DNA from: Alphaproteobacteria bacterium
GTDB lineage: Bacteria > Pseudomonadota > Alphaproteobacteria > M2410
Direction of reading: 5' to 3'
NCBI GenBank assembly: GCA_021774955.1
Contig: JAJFIN010000331.1
Coordinates: 1-8,488, forward strand
DNA: 8,488 nt
Shown: positions 1 to 4,567 of the stretch, piece by piece
How the letters are laid out: every line of letters starts with the position of its first letter
How positions within the stretch are numbered: the stretch's first letter is position 1
Program-made: the position numbers and the translations under genes
The notes under the pieces: generated by a model
Database searches by the model: none
Told to the model about the DNA's origin: nothing
Seen by the model: the letters and a program-made list of their open reading frames with translations, nothing else

Positions 1-743
1 GCGCGTTTTTCGGCAAAGGCGATGGCGCCTTCGCGCGCGTCTTCGCTGGACATAACCGGGGCGGTAATGACGTTCTGTTTTTTGAACATTTCATCGCTCG
101 ACCAGTCCTGAGATTCGAACACAACTTGCTTCGAAGCGGCAACCGCCAACGGACCATTAGCGCAGATAACTTTGGCCAATTCTTTGGCGGCCTCGAGAGC
201 GGTGCCTGCAGGCACGACTTTATTGATCAGCCCCATTTCATAAGCGCGCTCTGAAGACATGAACTCCCCGGTAAGCGCCAATTCCATGGCGAGGCGCGGT
301 GGAATCTGGCGAGGAAGTTTAACCAATCCGCCAGCCGCAGCGGCAAGACCACGCTTTACCTCAGGAATACCGAATTTGGAATTGTCGGCGGCAACAATGA
401 GATCGCAAGTGATGGCAAGCTCAAAACCACCGGCCAAGGCATACCCTTCGACGGCGGCGATGATCGGTTTTTTGGGTGGGGCCTGGGTGATGCCGGCAAA
501 ACCCCGGCCTTCGACAACCGGGAATTCGCCGGTCACAAAAGCTTTCAAATCCATGCCTGAACAAAAGGTGCCTCCGGCGCCGGTCAGGATTGCAACGCGG
601 ATATTATCGCTGCCATCAAGCTCGTCCATGGCTGCGGCAATGCCTTCGGCGACAGCCCGGTTTGCGGCATTCCGCGCTTCAGGCCGATTGATGGTCACGA
701 TCATGATACCGTCTTCAACTTCACTCAATACTGCATCGGTCAT
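1..743 (-). CDS. Enoyl-CoA hydratase/crotonase family protein (3' end outside window)
   Basis: This is a crotonase-fold enzyme that probably hydrates a 2-enoyl-CoA in fatty-acid or side-chain beta-oxidation in the cytoplasm. The reading frame is open from ATG at 743 to the window edge (247 full codons). It ends in AFAEKR, which in the family lies a few residues before the stop, so nearly the whole protein is present. The oxyanion-hole region is visible (FCSGMDL at 60-66, ALAGGFELA at 102-110). Both catalytic glutamates of true hydratases are kept: E108 (in FELA) and E128 (in GIPEV), 20 residues apart as in rat mitochondrial hydratase. That argues for hydratase activity rather than a crotonase relative lacking one glutamate. 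The start has a strong Shine-Dalgarno AAGGAG 7 bases upstream. It lies 43 bases behind the phosphotransferase gene on the same strand and is likely co-transcribed with it. The acyl-CoA substrate cannot be read from sequence. Confidence 0.93.
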   Translation of the reverse strand, partial: MTDAVLSEVEDGIMIVTINRPEARNAANRAVAEGIAAAMDELDGSDNIRVAILTGAGGTFCSGMDLKAFVTGEFPVVEGRGFAGITQAPPKKPIIAAVEGYALAGGFELAITCDLIVAADNSKFGIPEVKRGLAAAAGGLVKLPRQIPPRLAMELALTGEFMSSERAYEMGLINKVVPAGTALEAAKELAKVICANGPLAVAASKQVVFESQDWSSDEMFKKQNVITAPVMSSEDAREGAIAFAEKR

Positions 744-752
744 TCTTCCACT

Positions 753-768
753 CCTTGTTTGTTGTTAT
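753..768 (-). repeat. 16-base translation leader shared by both catabolic genes, copy at the hydratase
   Basis: On the minus strand this reads ATAACAACAAACAAGG and runs into the hydratase Shine-Dalgarno. It differs by one base from the element at 1855-1870 in front of the phosphotransferase. A CA-repeat, G-poor stretch like this is unstructured and could act as a translation enhancer. That role is inference. Confidence 0.55.
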
Positions 769-786
769 GATTTGTTGGTCGTTGAG

Positions 787-1848
787 TTAACTGGCCCCAG
801 CTTTCATCGCATGTTCCCAGCCCGCTTCACCGGTGATCCGTACACGTTCTGTTAAAGCTTCAGCATCAGCCGTTGGATCGTTTGCCGTGCCATCGACGAT
901 GCGACCGACAATGCCTTGGACGATACCGCCAATGCGAAAGAGATTATAGGCCTTGTAGAAAGATGGATTTTCAATTGGCCCGCGGCCGGTTAGTTCGCAA
1001 TACCAGCCGATATATTCGTCCAACGTTGGCACGCCATGTTTTTCAAAATCGAGATTGACAAAACTGCGGGTGCCGGTGCCCTCCGGGTCGGGTGAATACC
1101 AGGCCATGGTATTATAAAAAAGGTCGCCAAGCGGATGACCGATCGTGCTCAATTCCCAATCAAGCACGGCAGCGACCCGCGGTTCGGTGGGATGAAACAA
1201 GATATTGTGAAGGGCAAAGTCGCCATGGACGAGACTGACCGAATCATCTTCCGGGATTGCCGTCGGCAGCCATTCGATTAGCTTGTCCATGGTTTCGATT
1301 TTGGCGGTTTCGGATAATTGGTATTGTTTGCTCCAGCGTGAGATTTGGCGGGCGAAATAATTGCCCGGCCGGCCGAAATCTTCAAGGCCGAGCGCGGCAT
1401 AGTCAAAGGAGTGAAGTTTAGCCAAGGTTTCGCACATTGAGCGGAACACTTTGCGGCGCTGTTCGGGCGCCAGTTCAAGCATCCGGAAGTCCCAGAACAC
1501 GCGCCCCTCGACACATTCCATTATGTAAAAAGCGGTACCAAGCACACTGTCATCTTCACAAAGGATATAGGCACGTGGCGCGGGGAAATCGGTCTGGTTA
1601 AGCGCGCTGATAACGCGGTATTCGCGGTCAACCGCGTGCGCGGACGGCAATAGCTTGCCGGGTGGCTTACGGCGCAAGACATAGCTCTGCTTGGGCGTGT
1701 CGAGTTTATAGGTAGGGTTCGACTGGCCGCCGGAAAACTGGGAAATCTTGAGAGGCCCTTCAAATCCCTCAACATGGGCGGCCATATAATCGACGAGTTT
1801 TGCCTCGTCAAACCGGTGTTTTTCGACAATTTCTACGGTATCTGCCAT
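787..1848 (-). CDS. Phosphotransferase family protein, ACAD10/11 N-domain (LvaA-like) type
   Basis: This is a 353-residue protein of the aminoglycoside/choline kinase fold, in the subgroup that accompanies acyl-CoA dehydrogenases rather than antibiotic resistance. Visible parts are the nucleotide-binding loop FSGGQSNPTYKL (38-49), the VLRRKPPGKLL segment (57-67), the catalytic loop HGDFALHN (H208, D210, N215) and the metal-binding LDWELSTIGHPLGDL (229-243, D230). Known relatives are the kinase domain of mammalian ACAD10/ACAD11 and LvaA of Pseudomonas putida, which phosphorylate 4-hydroxyacyl-CoAs so that the hydroxyl can be removed. That role is inferred here from family and from the adjacent hydratase. 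The open frame extends to a TTG at 1854, but that codon abuts the Shine-Dalgarno. ATG at 1848 has AGAAGG 6 bases upstream and is preferred. It is first gene of the probable two-gene minus-strand unit within this window. Confidence 0.9.
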   Translation of the reverse strand: MADTVEIVEKHRFDEAKLVDYMAAHVEGFEGPLKISQFSGGQSNPTYKLDTPKQSYVLRRKPPGKLLPSAHAVDREYRVISALNQTDFPAPRAYILCEDDSVLGTAFYIMECVEGRVFWDFRMLELAPEQRRKVFRSMCETLAKLHSFDYAALGLEDFGRPGNYFARQISRWSKQYQLSETAKIETMDKLIEWLPTAIPEDDSVSLVHGDFALHNILFHPTEPRVAAVLDWELSTIGHPLGDLFYNTMAWYSPDPEGTGTRSFVNLDFEKHGVPTLDEYIGWYCELTGRGPIENPSFYKAYNLFRIGGIVQGIVGRIVDGTANDPTADAEALTERVRITGEAGWEHAMKAGAS

Positions 1849-1854
1849 GACCAA

Positions 1855-1870
1855 CCTTCTTTGTTGTTAT
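1855..1870 (-). repeat. 16-base translation leader shared by both catabolic genes, copy at the phosphotransferase
   Basis: On the minus strand this reads ATAACAACAAAGAAGG and ends with the Shine-Dalgarno of the phosphotransferase. It matches the element at 753-768 in 15 of 16 bases, although the coding sequences that follow are unrelated. Its placement also supports ATG 1848, rather than TTG 1854, as the phosphotransferase start. Confidence 0.55.
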
Positions 1871-2106
1871 CTATTTGGTGGCGCAGGATTAGGATATTTT
1901 GTCATGTCCTGGGCAATATAGACGAATGAAACACCGAACATCCAGCAATAGTGGCCGCCTCTGGCTCAGGGCTGAATCGGCCTTAGTTGCGAGCACTCCT
2001 TGGCCCGTGTCAAAAGCGCGTGAGGGGGCAAAATATTTGCTTTCAATCATTTCAAAAAGGCCAATAAAACCTATATGTTAAGGAGGCATTTGGAGGGTAC
2101 CAGCCG

Positions 2107-2202
2107 ATGGTTGACATCCCACAAAGCCAGCACTATGGTCGCGCGCCTTCAGGGATCGTTGAGATGGTTTCACCGCCAAAATTTGTGAATTCGATTTGGT
2201 GA
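2107..2202 (+). CDS. Possible 31-residue small ORF upstream of hpf
   Basis: The ORF begins MVDIPQSQHYGRAP and ends in NSIW, with a good Shine-Dalgarno (GGAGGG at 2092-2097, 9 bases from the ATG) and a second AAGGAGG at 2080-2086. I do not recognise the peptide and it has no membrane segment. It overlaps the candidate promoter at 2111-2139. If that promoter is the real one for hpf, this ORF would not be on the transcript, so the two readings compete. Short ORFs with chance Shine-Dalgarno sequences are common, hence the low confidence. Confidence 0.2.
   Translation: MVDIPQSQHYGRAPSGIVEMVSPPKFVNSIW
2111..2139 (+). promoter_or_regulatory. Candidate sigma70-type promoter for hpf-ptsN
   Basis: A perfect -35 TTGACA (2111-2116) is followed after exactly 17 bases by TATGGT (2134-2139), four of six matches to the -10 consensus. 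Transcription would start near 2146 and leave a leader of about 170 bases before the hpf ATG. The leader contains the small hairpin at 2272-2287. Confidence 0.45.
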
Positions 2203-2316
2203 TGCCCTCCCACGTGCCTAGATTTTTCGCGCACTAGAGCCGATGTGACCCGCGGCAATTTACTATTGAGGCGCTTTAATAAAAGCGGCCCTCGAACGAG
2301 TATCGGATATGACATT

Positions 2317-2904
2317 ATGCAGATCCAGGTGAGTGGAAAACAAATCGACATTGGGGATGCTTTGCGTACTCATGTGTCAGATCGTTTGGACAGCGGCGTT
2401 GCCAAATATTTTGGACGCGCAGTAGATGCTCATGTCGCTTTCACCCGTGAAGGCAGCGAGTTTAGAAGTGACACTTCGGTGCATTTAAGCTCCGGCATAT
2501 CGCTTCAGGCGAGTGGCCAAGCTGGTGAAATTTATTCAGCCTTTGACAAGGCTGCCGAGCGGTTAGAAAAGCGGCTGCGACGGTATAAACGACGCCTCAA
2601 AGACCATCACAATACGCACAAAGAAAGACCGCCCGAATCGCTTCAGGCGACCCATGCTGTGCTAGCTGCGGAAAGCGATGTTGATGATGAACCTGAAAAC
2701 CTACAACCGGTTGTCGTGGCCGAAGACGTCACGGATGTTAAGACACTCACTGTGGGTCAAGCGGTGATGCAATTGGAGTTGATTGATGCGCCGGTTCTGT
2801 TATTTACCAACAGCGCAAACGACGCCCTCAACGCGGTCTATCGTCGTGCGGATGGCAATATCGGTTGGGTCGACCCCAACAATGCACTCAAAGGCAAAAG
2901 TTAA
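2317..2904 (+). CDS. hpf: Ribosome hibernation promoting factor, long form
   Basis: This 195-residue long-form HPF binds the decoding region of the 30S subunit in starved or stationary cells and pairs ribosomes into inactive 100S dimers. The N-terminal ribosome-binding domain (about 1-100) starts MQIQVSGKQIDIGDALR and ends with the basic segment RRYKRRLKDHH (88-97) typical of the family. An acidic linker (about 110-140) leads to the C-terminal dimerisation domain, with TLTVGQAVMQLEL (143-155) and VYRRADGNIGWVDP (174-187). ATG 2317 was chosen because homology begins there; the frame is open to 2245, but that extension has no family resemblance. Only a weak GGAT lies 8 bases upstream. ptsN follows after 96 bases. 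In many alphaproteobacteria rpoN lies just upstream; here it does not. Confidence 0.93.
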   Translation: MQIQVSGKQIDIGDALRTHVSDRLDSGVAKYFGRAVDAHVAFTREGSEFRSDTSVHLSSGISLQASGQAGEIYSAFDKAAERLEKRLRRYKRRLKDHHNTHKERPPESLQATHAVLAAESDVDDEPENLQPVVVAEDVTDVKTLTVGQAVMQLELIDAPVLLFTNSANDALNAVYRRADGNIGWVDPNNALKGKS

Positions 2905-2923
2905 GCGTTTGGGCCAAATCTTC

Positions 2924-2944
2924 CCAGGCTCAATGGCGGCCTGG
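2924..2944 (+). promoter_or_regulatory. Hairpin between hpf and ptsN
   Basis: CCAGGC (2924-2929) and GCCTGG (2939-2944) form a perfect 6-bp stem with a 9-base loop, 20 bases after the hpf stop codon. No T-run follows, so it is not a normal intrinsic terminator. It could be an RNA-processing or stability element between hpf and ptsN, or chance. Confidence 0.3.
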
Positions 2945-3000
2945 AAATATGTGTTAACTTTGGAATTTATTTAGTTCCGTAGTGTAGAAAGCAATGTGTG

Positions 3001-3465
3001 ATGGACTTATCAGATCTCGTAAACCCCAGTGCTGTCGTAGCAGCCCTCAAAGCGACTAGTAAAAAGCAGGCGCTTCAAGAGGTTGCGGCGCGGGCTTCTG
3101 CGCTTACGGGACTTGATTCGCGCGTTATTTTCGAAAAGCTGATTGAGCGTGAACGCCTCGGCACGACCGGCGTTGGACTGGGCATCGCAATTCCCCACGG
3201 CAAGTTTGCTGAGCTTGATCGCGTTTACGGTTTGTTTACCCGGTTGGAAACACCCGTCGATTTCGATTCTCTCGATGACCAACCGGTTGATCTCATCTTC
3301 ACTTTGCTGGCCCCTGAAGAAGCTGGTGCTGAGCATCTCAAAGCACTGGCACGTGTTTCTCGCCTGATGCGCAATAGCGATGTGTGCGATAAACTTCGGG
3401 GTACGGACGATGCGGAAGCGCTTTACGCCCTGTTGATCGAAGCGCAGACGCAACACGCAGCTTAA
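3001..3465 (+). CDS. ptsN: PTS IIA-like nitrogen-regulatory protein (EIIA-Ntr)
   Basis: This 154-residue single-domain EIIA of the nitrogen phosphotransfer system takes phosphate from NPr and, depending on phosphorylation state, regulates targets such as potassium transport and sensor kinases. It does not transport sugar. The active-site histidine is H66 in GLGIAIPHGK, the family's phosphorylation motif. ERERLGTTGVGLG (49-61) and the PVDLIFTLLAP strand are also typical, and length matches the family. The frame could begin one codon earlier at GTG 2998; ATG 3001 is preferred, with AGAAAG at 2986-2991 as a weak Shine-Dalgarno. It sits 96 bases downstream of hpf, the usual alphaproteobacterial order, and its stop lies 15 bases from the stop of the converging DUF1150 gene. 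No clear terminator fits in that gap. Confidence 0.95.
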   Translation: MDLSDLVNPSAVVAALKATSKKQALQEVAARASALTGLDSRVIFEKLIERERLGTTGVGLGIAIPHGKFAELDRVYGLFTRLETPVDFDSLDDQPVDLIFTLLAPEEAGAEHLKALARVSRLMRNSDVCDKLRGTDDAEALYALLIEAQTQHAA

Positions 3466-3480
3466 GTTCTTCAAAAAATT

Positions 3481-3735
3481 TTAGTGAACGCTAACAGGCT
3501 CCATGCCGTATTGACGGGCACCGATGAAGGCCATTTCACGGTCATCGAGTACCGCCATGGGCGTGCCATCGGCAGCGTGAACCATATAGAGCTGGACGCC
3601 GTCGGGTAAATCTTTAATGCCCTCCAGGGCGGAACTTTTAACTTCTTCTGACTTTACAGGCTTGACGTAAACAATAGAGTTCGCGCCCAATGCTGCCAGA
3701 TCATCAATAGACATGACGTTGTTGCCCTCTTCCAT
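3481..3735 (-). CDS. DUF1150 family protein
   Basis: This small 84-residue protein of unknown function matches the DUF1150 family of alphaproteobacteria. The recognisable parts are LAALGANSIVYVKPVKSEEV (13-32) and the C-terminal half HAADGTPMAVLDDREMAF...VSVH (53-84), which ends in the family's typical VSVH. There is no signal peptide or membrane segment, so it is probably cytoplasmic. The frame is open to an ATG at 3759 that overlaps the hsp20 stop (TAATG). The Shine-Dalgarno AAGGAG lies 6 bases before ATG 3735, so that start was chosen; an in-frame ATG at 3714 is another possibility. It is the second gene of an hsp20 operon, a pairing recurrent in this class, and probably shares heat-shock regulation. 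A role with the chaperone is inference. Confidence 0.88.
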   Translation of the reverse strand: MEEGNNVMSIDDLAALGANSIVYVKPVKSEEVKSSALEGIKDLPDGVQLYMVHAADGTPMAVLDDREMAFIGARQYGMEPVSVH

Positions 3736-3758
3736 CGACATCTCCTTCCTCACTTTCA

Positions 3759-4229
3759 TTACTCTGCTGCATCTTCAGCGACAAGATCAATCGCTGAATC
3801 TTTCCCATTGGTCTTCGCCTTGTTGGATTTGATCTCAATGGTTTTAACTTCGGTCGTAGAAATCGGTCGGACAAGATCAATTGCCAGAAGACCGTTGTCC
3901 AAATTGGCGCCAACAATCTCAATGCCATCGGCAAGGACAAACGTTTTCTGAAATTGGCGCGCGGCTATACCGCGATGGAGATAGTTTTTATCCTGATCAT
4001 CGGCTTGCTGGCCGCGTATGACCAATTGATTGTCTTCAAGCGTGACCGCCAGGTCTTCTTTGGTGAAGCCGGCAACCGCCAAGACAATACGAATCGTAGC
4101 GCCTTCGCATTCTTCGATATTGTAGGGAGGGTAGCCGTCTTGGGTAGATTTTCCGATGCGATCAAGCACACGCTCCACCTCATCAAACCCCAACATAAAT
4201 GGGCTACTAAAAAACGTCTCACGGGACAT
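3759..4229 (-). CDS. Small heat-shock protein, Hsp20/alpha-crystallin family (IbpA-like)
   Basis: This is a 156-residue ATP-independent holdase that binds unfolding proteins in the cytoplasm. Residues 13-36 (LGFDEVERVLDRI to GYPPYNIE) match class A rhizobial/IbpA-type proteins. The alpha-crystallin domain spans about 34-122, with the LAVAGFTKEDLAV strand region (50-62), the RGIAARQFQKTFVLADG segment (86-102) and GLLAIDL (113-119). The C-terminal I-x-I oligomerisation motif is IEI (131-133). The frame is open up to 4457, but homology begins at ATG 4229, which has AAGGA 8 bases upstream. It is followed directly by the DUF1150 gene. A heat-shock promoter match and a heavily folded leader lie upstream, so both transcription and translation are probably temperature-controlled. 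Confidence 0.95.
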   Translation of the reverse strand: MSRETFFSSPFMLGFDEVERVLDRIGKSTQDGYPPYNIEECEGATIRIVLAVAGFTKEDLAVTLEDNQLVIRGQQADDQDKNYLHRGIAARQFQKTFVLADGIEIVGANLDNGLLAIDLVRPISTTEVKTIEIKSNKAKTNGKDSAIDLVAEDAAE

Positions 4230-4411
4230 GTATGGCGTCCTTTCAAAAAGCGACTGATCGGTGGCTCTCCGCGCCCGCGCGCTTGCAAACCACCCTTCGC
4301 TCCCAATATGGCGAGCGACAAATGTTACTTTTGGCATGATCGAGCCGGAAAACCGGCCTCCACTTTTCCTGATCATGCCCCTGTTTCCAGCCCTTTTGGC
4401 GCTGGTTGTTA
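4230..4411 (-). promoter_or_regulatory. Structured hsp20 5' leader, candidate ROSE-like RNA thermometer
   Basis: Reading the minus strand from the predicted start near 4411, five hairpins follow one another to the hsp20 ATG. H1 (4405-4387) pairs CCAGC with GCTGG and, past one bulged G, CC with GG around an AAAA loop. H2 is the nested palindrome at 4379-4333. H3 (4318-4297) pairs TCGCTC with GAGCGA and, past one bulged G, CC with GG around ATATT. H4 (4293-4261) has GTGG/CCAC closing an inner GCGC/GCGC stem. H5 (4254-4237) pairs the Shine-Dalgarno AGGA with UCGCU: U-A, C-G, an opposed G-G, then U-A pairs. UYGCU opposite the Shine-Dalgarno is the known signature of ROSE thermometers, which control small heat-shock genes in proteobacteria. 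At about 180 bases it is longer than usual ROSE leaders. Pairings were read by eye; energies were not computed. Confidence 0.6.
4333..4379. repeat. 47-bp nested palindrome in the hsp20 leader
   Basis: GGCATGATC (4333-4341) and GATCATGCC (4371-4379) are perfect 9-bp inverted arms. Between them lies a second inverted repeat, GCCGG-AAAA-CCGGC (4344-4357), which can be extended by GAG/CTC across one bulged base (4342-4360). The remaining 10 loop bases (4361-4370) are unpaired. On the hsp20 transcript it would form hairpin H2. As DNA it could also be a protein-binding site or a small dispersed palindromic element. There is no T-run next to either arm, so it is not a terminator. Confidence 0.75.
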
Positions 4412-4417
4412 TGTTTA

Positions 4418-4445
4418 ATTTGGGCATTTTCGCCGATTTTTCAAG
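4418..4445 (-). promoter_or_regulatory. Candidate heat-shock (RpoH) promoter for hsp20-DUF1150
   Basis: On the minus strand a perfect CTTGAAA (4445-4439) is followed after 13 bases by GCCCAAAT (4425-4418). The RpoH consensus is CTTGAAA, 13-14 bases, CCCCATNT, so the -10 part matches five of its seven fixed positions. Predicted transcription starts near 4411, just before the first leader hairpin. RpoH control of small heat-shock genes is well established in this class. Confidence 0.6.
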
Positions 4446-4567
4446 ATGGAGCGGCACTTTTGAGCTAGAAGACGGTCGATCCCCCGGTTCTGCCCAGCCG
4501 ATCCTTTTTTTAAAGAGCCATTACTAGACCCGGCCCTGCACTTTCAAATGCTGGTTTTTGCATCGCT

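Larger units (their letters stand above)
1871..2316. other. Divergent intergenic region between the phosphotransferase and hpf
   Basis: This long non-coding interval separates two divergent transcription units, so it must hold promoters for both. On the plus strand there is a good candidate promoter (listed separately) and a weaker one, TTGGTG at 2196-2201 with TAGATT at 2219-2224 (17-base spacer). A perfect 6-bp hairpin, CGCTTT-AATA-AAAGCG at 2272-2287, lies about 30 bases before the hpf start. No convincing promoter was found for the minus-strand operon; a TTGCCC/CCTAAT pair near 1930-1900 is weak. No remnant of rpoN or another gene was recognised. Stop codons are frequent in all frames apart from one short ORF at 2107-2202. 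Confidence 0.5.

Noticed and set aside
259..855. 198-residue plus-strand ORF
   Set aside because: It lies antisense to the enoyl-CoA hydratase, whose frame has clear family motifs on the other strand. The plus-strand product has no recognisable domain.
1985..2013. Minus-strand TTGACA at 2013-2008 as promoter of the catabolic operon
   Set aside because: The hexamer is perfect, but no acceptable -10 is found at 16-18 bases; the best candidates match only one or two positions.
1899..2081. 60-residue ORF in the divergent intergenic region
   Set aside because: No Shine-Dalgarno and no recognisable domain; it looks like chance.
3010..3474. 154-residue minus-strand ORF
   Set aside because: It is antisense to ptsN along nearly its full length. 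ptsN carries the active-site motif; the antisense product resembles nothing known.
4306..4313. CGCCATAT as an RpoH -10 element closer to hsp20
   Set aside because: It resembles CCCCATNT, but no CTTG-type -35 lies 11-16 bases upstream, and the bases are explained as part of hairpin H3. The pair at 4418-4445 is better.
4230..4457. 76-residue N-terminal extension of Hsp20 starting at 4457
   Set aside because: The extension has no family resemblance, covers the promoter and hairpin-rich leader, and ATG 4229 has a good Shine-Dalgarno and the family's normal N-terminus.
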